Positions 1 to 4,722 of a DNA stretch of 9,725 nt are shown here, one piece after another (position 1 is the first letter of the stretch; each line of letters starts with the position of its first letter). The stretch spans positions 1 through 9,725 of the forward strand of contig DAOTTW010000112.1 in the NCBI GenBank assembly GCA_034437615.1, read 5' to 3'. The DNA comes from DAOTTW01 sp034437615. Its GTDB lineage: Bacteria; Chloroflexota; Anaerolineae; Aggregatilineales; Phototrophicaceae. The notes beneath the pieces were generated by a model. It made no database searches, had not been told where the DNA came from, and worked only from the letters and a program-made list of their open reading frames with translations. The translations under genes and the position numbers were made by a program.

Positions 1-354
1 GATGAAAATGGCAAAATCACCGAATCGCGCTTACCGGACGTGTCATTTATCCGGCCTGGGCGCATCCCTGCGGATTATGACCGTTCGCAGCCTTTCCCCG
101 GTGCGCCGGATTTGGCCGTTGAAGTCGTCTCGCCCTTTGAGCGCACAACAACCACGCTGGCTAAAATCACGGACCTGCTGCAATACGGCGCTGAAGAAGT
201 CTGGGTGATTTACCCGCTTGAGCAGGAATTACACCGCTACGCGAACGACGAAGCGCCCCGCGTCTACAGCGTAGACGATACCCTACAGGCCGATAATCTC
301 TTCCCCGGCTTGCAGCTTAAGCTTGCGGACCTCTACCACGACGATTATGTTTAG
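1..354 (+). CDS. Uma2 family endonuclease (DUF820), 5' end cut off by the window
   Basis: This frame is open from base 1 to a TAG at 352-354, giving 117 residues that form the C-terminal part of a Uma2-family protein (PF05685, PD-(D/E)XK nuclease fold). The visible core is a PDVSFI strand near residue 13, then PDLAVEVVSP near residues 38-47, which carries the acidic D and E of the PD...ExV motif. A leucine/lysine helix (LAKITDLLQYG) and the closing EVWVIYP strand follow. Full members are about 180-200 residues, so roughly the first 70 lie outside the window. Family members are presumed metal-dependent nucleases, are often present in many copies in cyanobacteria and Chloroflexota, and have no firmly established cellular role. 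The gene ends 3 bases before repeat element A, whose first hairpin could terminate its transcript. Family assignment is good; substrate is unknown. Confidence 0.85.
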   Translation, partial: DENGKITESRLPDVSFIRPGRIPADYDRSQPFPGAPDLAVEVVSPFERTTTTLAKITDLLQYGAEEVWVIYPLEQELHRYANDEAPRVYSVDDTLQADNLFPGLQLKLADLYHDDYV

Positions 355-378
355 TGGCTGCTTAGCCCTCACCCCAAA

Positions 379-416
379 CCCCTCTCCCAAACGTGCCTTT
401 GGCACTGGGAGAGGGG
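379..416 (+). terminator. Strong hairpin followed by CTTT, likely terminator for the Uma2 gene
   Basis: CCCCTCTCCC (379-388) pairs perfectly with GGGAGAGGGG (407-416). Inside it GTGCC (393-397) pairs with GGCAC (401-405) around a TTT loop. The stem is followed by CTTTAAA, a short U tract when read on the + strand. It lies 25 bases after the Uma2 stop codon. The U tract is weaker than in a classical intrinsic terminator, so termination is an inference. Confidence 0.5.
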
Positions 417-433
417 CTTTAAACGGCTTGCTT

Positions 434-479
434 CCCCCTCTGCATCTGTGTCTGGGTATGGGTGTGGTGGGAGAGGGGG
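434..479. repeat. Second head hairpin of element A
   Basis: CCCCCTCT (434-441) pairs with AGAGGGGG (472-479) around a 30-base GT-rich loop. The equivalent hairpin in element B (3584-3633) has the longer stem CCCCCTCTCC/GGAGAGGGGG, so the stem is kept while the loop has changed a good deal. Confidence 0.7.
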
Positions 480-635
480 ATTGAGTTTTCAGGGGTAGGT
501 ATCTGATGTTTGACCGTATTTTATGGCGGCTACGTACAGCCTGCTTGAGCAGGCTTGTCTTTATCGGAGCCGGACGTTTTAACGTCTGGCGACTGAGAAT
601 GGGACACGTACCTGAGTGGTAACCTGTAAGCGTGC

Positions 636-1457
636 TTAGTCCGTCGGGTGGCAGGGGTTTTCGATGCTGCCGATGCCCTCAATGCTAGAGCGCAGCACAT
701 CCCCTGCCCCTAAATAGCGCGGCGGCGTCATGCCCTTGCCCACACCGGAGGGTGTGCCCGTCAGGATGATGTCGCCTGGTTCTAATGTGAACGTCTGCGA
801 GAGATACGACACCAGAAACGGCACCTTGAAGATCATATCGCGGGTGTTGGCGTCCTGCATCAGCGTGCCGTTGACCTCGGTGCGCAAATTAAGCGTGTGT
901 GGGTCGGGGATGTCGTCGCGGGTGACGATGCAAGGCCCCAACGGGCAGAACGTATCCTGGCCCTTTGCGCGGGTCCACTGGCCCTCGGTATCTTGCAGGT
1001 CACGGGCGCTGATGTCGTTGGCGACGGTGTAGCCGAAGATATGCTGATAGGCGTCGGCTTCGGGCACGTCCTGGGCGGTCTTGCCGATCACCACCGCAAG
1101 CTCGACCTCCCAATCGACCTGCTGCGTGACGCTGGTTTTCCAGCGGATCGCCTCACCATCGCCAATGACACAGGTGGGATACTTGGCGAAGATCAGCGGC
1201 TTGGCGGGTGGCTTGCTGCCGAGTTCGGCGGCATGGTCGGCGTAATTGCGCCCGATAGCCAGAATTTTGCCTGGTCGCAGTGGTGCAAGTGTCTGTGTCG
1301 ATAGCATGGCTGTGCGCTCTGCTGGCAATGTGACCGCCCCACTGATGACATGCAACATCGACAGCGCCCCATCCCCAATCTGATAGAGCACATCGTCAAC
1401 AATTTCGCCCAGTAGCGGCGTTTGGTTATTTGCTGTGCGGAAAGCAACTAATTTCAT
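636..1457 (-). CDS. Fumarylacetoacetate hydrolase (FAH) family protein
   Basis: This 273-residue protein has the full C-terminal FAH fold (PF01557). Visible motifs are GKILAIGRNYADHAAELG (63-80), PLIFAKYP (87-94), the metal-binding WEVELAVVIGK (E117 and E119), NDISARDLQ with D148, K165 in RAKGQDTF, and the closing LEPGDIILTGTPSGVG (225-240). The E-x-E plus D triad binds Mg2+ or Mn2+. Family members hydrolyse or isomerise acylpyruvate-type C-C bonds, for example in homoprotocatechuate or tyrosine breakdown, or act as oxaloacetate tautomerases or decarboxylases. The exact substrate cannot be read from sequence, and no neighbouring aromatic-degradation gene helps. Length is normal for the short FAH type. 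The gene stands alone, divergent from moxR and convergent with Uma2. A possible start-site complication is an overlapping four-codon leader (see findings). Confidence 0.92.
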   Translation of the reverse strand: MKLVAFRTANNQTPLLGEIVDDVLYQIGDGALSMLHVISGAVTLPAERTAMLSTQTLAPLRPGKILAIGRNYADHAAELGSKPPAKPLIFAKYPTCVIGDGEAIRWKTSVTQQVDWEVELAVVIGKTAQDVPEADAYQHIFGYTVANDISARDLQDTEGQWTRAKGQDTFCPLGPCIVTRDDIPDPHTLNLRTEVNGTLMQDANTRDMIFKVPFLVSYLSQTFTLEPGDIILTGTPSGVGKGMTPPRYLGAGDVLRSSIEGIGSIENPCHPTD

Positions 1458-1567
1458 CTTTTCGTCATGTCCCCTGGTTAAAATAGGTTAAACAGCGTCA
1501 CTATAGCGCGGACCAACACACATAGCAAACAAAAACACATCACAAAGAGATGAGGACGTGAGCCAGC
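1458..1567. promoter_or_regulatory. Divergent intergenic region between the FAH-family gene and moxR
   Basis: This 110-base gap must hold the start signals for both flanking genes. On the + strand the best pair I can see is TTAAAA (1478-1483) and TATAGC (1502-1507) with an 18-base spacer, a weak match. A run rich in CA and AAA follows, and GAGG near 1553-1556 precedes the moxR ATG by 11 bases. No clear operator or convincing minus-strand promoter is visible, so the precise elements are uncertain. Confidence 0.25.
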
Positions 1568-2572
1568 ATGACCAGCCCAGCACCAGAGAAACGACCCGAT
1601 ATGCAGCTTGAGGAATTCAGCCAGATTGCCCGAACCATCGAAAACGAAGTCGCGAAAGTCATCGTGGGTCAGGGCGATGTCGTGCGTGCGGCCATTATCT
1701 GCATCCTGGCGGGGCGTCATGCGCTGCTGGAAGGGGTGCCCGGCCTCGGCAAGACCATGCTGATTCGCACGCTTTCCGAAGTGCTCGACCTGGATTTTTC
1801 GCGCATTCAGTTTACGCCCGACCTGATGCCAGCGGATATTGTCGGTACGGACATCCTGGAAGAAAACGAAGATGGGCGGCGTGAGTTTCGTTTTCAGCCG
1901 GGGCCGATCTTCGCGAATCTGGTGCTGGCCGATGAGATCAACCGCGCCACCCCGAAAACGCAATCCGCCATGCTAGAGGCCATGCAGGAAAAGACCGTTA
2001 CGGTGGCAGGCCGCCGCTACGACCTCGAAAAGCCGTTCTTCGTGCTAGCTACACAAAACCCGCTGGAGATGGAAGGCACCTATCCCCTACCCGAAGCGCA
2101 GCTAGACCGCTTTTTGTTCAAGGTGAACGTGAAATTTCCGTCGGTGGGCGAACTGGTGACGATCCTGGAGCGCACAACCGGCGTGGATGCACCAGAGGCG
2201 AGCAAGGTCGTGGATGCGCAGCAAGTGCTGGCTATGGGCCGTCTGGCGCTGAGCATACCGATTGCCTCGCACGTCAGCGAATATGTAGCGCGTCTGATTG
2301 TGGCCACACACCCGGAAAGCGAGCAAGCGACGAGCATGGTGGGGCAATTCGTCGGCGTAGGGGCCAGCCCACGCGGTGCGCAAGCGCTGATTATCGGCGC
2401 GAAGGTGAATGCGCTGTTGGAAGGGCGCTTGAACGTCGCCTTTGAGGACGTGCAAGCGGTGGCGCTATCGGCGCTGCGGCATCGCATCCTGTTGAATTTT
2501 GAGGGGCAGGCCGAAGGCATCAGCACCGATGACGTGGTGAACGATCTGCTGAAGCAAGTGAGCAAGCGATAA
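1568..2572 (+). CDS. MoxR-family AAA+ ATPase
   Basis: This is a complete 334-residue MoxR protein (AAA_3 plus the AAA lid). It has Walker A GVPGLGKT (56-63), Walker B LVLADEIN (118-125) followed by RATPKTQSAMLEAMQE, sensor 1 ATQNP with N164, EAQLDRF with R181 as the likely arginine finger, and sensor 2 ASPRG (266-270). MoxR ATPases are cytosolic chaperone-like enzymes that help mature or activate enzyme complexes, usually through a partner with a von Willebrand A domain. The gene is followed after only two bases by a DUF58/VWA gene, the canonical partner, so the pair is almost certainly cotranscribed. The upstream SD is weak (GAGG). A later in-frame ATG at codon 12 is possible, but the region from residue 14 on is what aligns with the family. 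Family membership is secure; the client is unknown. Confidence 0.95.
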   Translation: MTSPAPEKRPDMQLEEFSQIARTIENEVAKVIVGQGDVVRAAIICILAGRHALLEGVPGLGKTMLIRTLSEVLDLDFSRIQFTPDLMPADIVGTDILEENEDGRREFRFQPGPIFANLVLADEINRATPKTQSAMLEAMQEKTVTVAGRRYDLEKPFFVLATQNPLEMEGTYPLPEAQLDRFLFKVNVKFPSVGELVTILERTTGVDAPEASKVVDAQQVLAMGRLALSIPIASHVSEYVARLIVATHPESEQATSMVGQFVGVGASPRGAQALIIGAKVNALLEGRLNVAFEDVQAVALSALRHRILLNFEGQAEGISTDDVVNDLLKQVSKR

Positions 2573-2574
2573 CC

Positions 2575-3495
2575 ATGCCGGATAACGATCAACTGCTGCC
2601 CGAAAAAATCCGCCGCCGCATTGACCCGCTGATGCTGGTGGCCAGCAAAATCCGTTCTGGGGCCATGAAGGGCGAGCGCCGCAGCATCAAGCGCGGCACC
2701 AGCATCGAATTCGCGGACTATCGCAATTACACCCCCGGCGACGACCTGCGCAAATTAGACTGGAATGTGTATGCACGCCTGCAAAAGCCCTACGTTAAGC
2801 TGCTGGAAGACGAAGAAGATCTGGCCGTGCATCTGCTGCTGGATACCTCCGCAAGCATGGATTGGCCAAAAGGCAGCAATGAGCACGAAATAGGCGAGGC
2901 TGAGCACCACAAGCTGTTATACGGCCAACGGCTATTTGCAGCGCTGGCTTACATGGGTCTGACCAGCGGGGATCGGGTGCTGCTCTCGGCGCTGAGTGAT
3001 CGCGGTTGGCAGCAATTCGGGCCATCACGCGGGCGCGGGCAGGTCGTCGGGATGTTGCGCTACGCGCAGGGGCTACAGGTGGGCGGTCAGACGGATTTGA
3101 ACGCCAGCCTGAGCGATTATGCGATACGTGCAAAGCGCCCTGGCCTGACGTTCATCATCACGGATATGTTCTCGCCATCCGGCTATAGCAACGGCCTGAA
3201 TCGGCTGTTGGGCAAGGGCCATGAGGTCGTGATTTTGCATCTGCTATCGCCGGATGAGGTGACGCCACCAATGGCCGGGGATTTGCGCCTGGTGGATAGC
3301 GAGACGGGCACGCCGCAAGAGGTCACGCTCGACACCGACATGCGCACGATTTATCAGCAACGCCTGACAGCATGGCTGGACGGCATCCGCGACGAGTGCG
3401 CTCGTAAAGGGGTGCATTACGCAATGGTGCAGACGAACAGCCCCTGGGAAAAAGTCATCCTGTTTGAATTGCGCCGCCTCGGTCTCGTCAGGTAG
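2575..3495 (+). CDS. DUF58 domain-containing protein (VWA-type partner of MoxR)
   Basis: This 306-residue protein has the DUF58 signature GTSIEFADYRNYTPGDDLRKLDWNVYARL (split across residues 41-69), followed by KPYVKLLEDEEDL. The C-terminal half is VWA-like: a MIDAS-type DTSASM (90-95), a second metal-site threonine in GGQTDL (T173), and ITDMFS (D197). No membrane segment or signal peptide is visible, so this is the soluble cytosolic form. Length is normal. The start follows the moxR stop by two bases, consistent with translational coupling. In many bacteria the pair is followed by membrane VWA (BatA/BatB-like), transglutaminase or DUF4350-type genes. Here the operon ends directly at repeat element B, 7 bases after the stop. 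A role in envelope or complex maturation is known for relatives; nothing here specifies the target. Confidence 0.93.
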   Translation: MPDNDQLLPEKIRRRIDPLMLVASKIRSGAMKGERRSIKRGTSIEFADYRNYTPGDDLRKLDWNVYARLQKPYVKLLEDEEDLAVHLLLDTSASMDWPKGSNEHEIGEAEHHKLLYGQRLFAALAYMGLTSGDRVLLSALSDRGWQQFGPSRGRGQVVGMLRYAQGLQVGGQTDLNASLSDYAIRAKRPGLTFIITDMFSPSGYSNGLNRLLGKGHEVVILHLLSPDEVTPPMAGDLRLVDSETGTPQEVTLDTDMRTIYQQRLTAWLDGIRDECARKGVHYAMVQTNSPWEKVILFELRRLGLVR

Positions 3496-3502
3496 GTCAG
3501 CG

Positions 3503-3658
3503 GGTAACTGCTTAGCCCTCACCCCAAACCCCTCTCCCGAACGTGCCTTTGGCACTGGGAGAGGGGCTTTTAACAGCGTACCTCCCCCTCTCCATTGTTG
3601 TCTGGGCATGTCTGGGCATGAAGGGAGAGGGGGAATGAGTTCTCAAGGGTAGGTATTT
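3503..3658 (+). repeat. Left arm of the inverted repeat in element B
   Basis: The arm runs GGTAACTGC, TTAGCCCTCACCCC, hairpin 3529-3566, TTAACAGCGTACCT, hairpin 3584-3633, AATGAGTT, GGGTAGGTATTT. It is the same strand and order as element A. It contains TCTGGGCATG twice in tandem, which the right arm has once. Confidence 0.9.
3529..3566 (+). terminator. Hairpin with CTTTT tail, likely terminator of the moxR-DUF58 operon
   Basis: CCCCTCTCCC (3529-3538) pairs with GGGAGAGGGG (3557-3566), with an inner GTGCC/GGCAC stem, followed by CTTTTAAC on the + strand. It starts 33 bases after the DUF58 stop codon. The stem is very stable; the U tract has only four T, so this is a probable rather than a textbook terminator. 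Confidence 0.55.
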
Positions 3659-3764
3659 GATGTTTGACCGTATTTTATGGCGGCTTGCGCCGCCCCGGAC
3701 ACCCCGTTGGGTGTCCCTACGGTTCACGGCGGTTATGTAGGGACGTGCAATGGCGCGTCCGCCG
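3659..3764. repeat. Central hairpin cassette array of element B
   Basis: Three compact palindromes lie in line: GGCGGC-TTGC-GCCGCC (3679-3694), GGACACCC-CGTT-GGGTGTCC (3697-3716), and GGACGTGC-AATG-GCGCGTCC (3741-3760, one T-G pair). CCCTA (3715-3719) and TAGGG (3738-3742) form an alternative stem that competes with the second and third hairpins. Read in reverse complement, this block is collinear with element C at about 9536-9620. Confidence 0.85.
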
Positions 3765-3909
3765 AAATACTACCCCTGTAAACTCATTCCCCCTCTCCCT
3801 TCATGCCCAGACAACAATGGAGAGGGGGAGGTACGCTGTTAAAAGCCCCTCTCCCAGTGCCAAAGGCACGTTCGGGAGAGGGGTTTGGGGTGAGGGCTGA
3901 GTAGTTACC
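3765..3909 (-). repeat. Right arm of the inverted repeat in element B
   Basis: This arm is the reverse complement of the left arm with only a few substitutions at the ends, one missing G and a single copy of the TCTGGGCATG unit. Its outer end reads ACTACTCAG in reverse complement, where the left arm has ACTGCTTAG. The ACTACTCAG version is shared with element C (9460-9468). Confidence 0.9.
3846..3883 (-). terminator. Hairpin with CTTTT tail on the minus strand, likely terminator of the kinase-methyltransferase unit
   Basis: CCCCTCTCCC (3846-3855) pairs with GGGAGAGGGG (3874-3883), with inner GTGCC/GGCAC. Read on the minus strand the stem is followed by CTTTTAAC. It lies about 50 bases beyond the methyltransferase stop, and it mirrors the hairpin at 3529-3566, so element B could end transcription from both sides. 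Confidence 0.5.
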
Positions 3910-3934
3910 TGGCCTGAGTGGTTACCATCATTAG

Positions 3935-4672
3935 CTAGTGCTTTTCAGCCACCAGGAAATGCGACAGACCCCATGTATCCAGTGGGGTTTGTTCTGCTCG
4001 CCGCAAAGCATCGCGCAGCACCTCAGCAGGCTTACCCAGCCGTGCGATGATGTTGTCATAGGCCCCGTAAACCCGCGAATGATGCAGGATCGTCACAGGC
4101 AAACCCTCGAATAAGCGCCGTAGGCCGCGTGCTGTATAGGCGCGTACATGCGGTGCCAGCTTATCCCGCCACACATCCGGCAGGTAGTTAATTAGCGGCG
4201 TATTGCCAAAATGATACGTGTCGCGCCAGTAATGCCCATGCGTCTCGAAGGGATACCAACGGTTCGGGCAGAACATCAGCACGCGCCCACCCGGTTTCAG
4301 CACGCGCACCATCTCGCGCACGGCTTGCACATCGTCCTGCACATGCTCGATGACCTCATGCGATAGCAGCATATCAAAGCGGTTTGACGCATACGGCACA
4401 TATTCAGCAGCAGCCACGAGCGCTGTGGGCGTTTGCTGCTGCGCCAATGCGATGCGTTCGGCTTCGATGTCAAAGGCGTGTACGCTTGCGCCATAGCGTT
4501 CTGCGATCTTCGCAGCATAGGCCCCCAAACCGCAGCCATCCACCAGCACACAAGCCTTATCGAGACGCTCGAACTGCGACCACTGCGCGATCAGTTGCAG
4601 GCGGCGTTCTTGGCCCGCACGCCAGACATAACTCGGTTCACCGCGCTCTGCGGCTAATTGTGAACGTGGCAT
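3935..4672 (-). CDS. Class I SAM-dependent methyltransferase
   Basis: This 245-residue protein has a Rossmann-type methyltransferase core (Methyltransf_11/25-like). It shows motif I VLVDGCGLG (42-50), the ribose-binding acidic residue D68 in AFDIEAER, then AAAEYVPYASNRFDMLLSHEVIEHV (split motif II/III, 87-111) and VRVLKPGGRVLMFCPNRWYPFETHGHYW (122-149). No membrane segment or signal peptide is seen. The aromatic/histidine-rich FETHGHYW stretch probably shapes the substrate site. Lipid, quinone, glycan or small-molecule substrates are all possible. It begins 50 bases downstream of the sensor kinase gene on the same strand, so the two are probably cotranscribed. The SD is weak (GAGAA well upstream), but the N-terminal GEPSYVWRAGQERRLQLI reads as genuine protein, which supports this start. 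The stop lies 8 bases from the end of element B. Confidence 0.88.
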   Translation of the reverse strand: MPRSQLAAERGEPSYVWRAGQERRLQLIAQWSQFERLDKACVLVDGCGLGAYAAKIAERYGASVHAFDIEAERIALAQQQTPTALVAAAEYVPYASNRFDMLLSHEVIEHVQDDVQAVREMVRVLKPGGRVLMFCPNRWYPFETHGHYWRDTYHFGNTPLINYLPDVWRDKLAPHVRAYTARGLRRLFEGLPVTILHHSRVYGAYDNIIARLGKPAEVLRDALRRAEQTPLDTWGLSHFLVAEKH

Positions 4673-4722
4673 AGCGCTGCTTTTCTCATGTGGCTAGATC
4701 GTCCGTCAGTCGCTATGTACTT

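Larger units (their letters stand above)
358..624 (+). repeat. Palindromic repeat element A (hairpin head plus swapped hairpin cassettes)
   Basis: This non-coding element fills most of the gap between the convergent Uma2 and FAH-family genes. Its head, about 358-530, matches 3511-3684 of element B almost base for base. The shared order is CTCACCCC, a long C/G hairpin (379-416), a second hairpin (434-479), CAGGGGTAGGTAT, and the junction TGACCGTATTTTATGGCGGC. After the junction the two diverge. Element A carries palindromes at 538-555 (AGCCTGCT/AGCAGGCT, 2-base loop) and 569-590 (GCCGGACGTT/AACGTCTGGC, one G-T pair). It ends in CCTGAGTGGTAACC, nearly the same as the outer end of element B. No ORF with coding character is present. 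I see a MITE/BIME-like mosaic, but mobility is not shown. Confidence 0.85.
3503..3926. repeat. Palindromic repeat element B: large inverted repeat with central hairpin cassettes
   Basis: This element fills essentially the whole 439-base gap between the convergent DUF58 and methyltransferase genes. Two arms (3503-3658 and 3765-3909) are near-perfect inverted copies of the head seen in element A. The length difference is 11 bases: 10 from a tandem duplication of TCTGGGCATG at 3601-3620 and one G near 3651-3653. The 106-base centre carries three short palindromes. Beyond the right arm a short tail ends in CCTGAGTGGTTACC (3913-3926), matching the end of element A. The outer ends read GGTAACT and AGTTACC, so they are inverted too. 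I found no clear target-site duplication and no transposase. Small ORFs here are low-complexity translations of the hairpins and I do not call them genes. Confidence 0.9.

Noticed and set aside
1478..1963. 161-codon minus-strand ORF antisense to the start of moxR
   Set aside because: It is a shadow of the moxR coding frame. The opposite strand encodes clear Walker A and B motifs, while this translation has no family features.
3464..3900. Small ORFs of 60-120 codons on both strands inside element B
   Set aside because: Their translations (LTPNPSPERAFGTGRGAF-like and SPSPSAKGTFGRGVWG-like) are the familiar spurious peptides of C/G-rich hairpin repeats. They have no SD, no domain, and arise on both strands from the palindromes.
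3503..3926. CRISPR array or phage attachment site
   Set aside because: There are no regularly spaced direct repeats with unique spacers and no cas genes. The repeats are inverted and structurally nested. No integrase or tRNA is near.
3503..3926. Classical insertion sequence with transposase remnant
   Set aside because: No frame in the element resembles a transposase fragment, and no clear target-site duplication flanks either candidate boundary.
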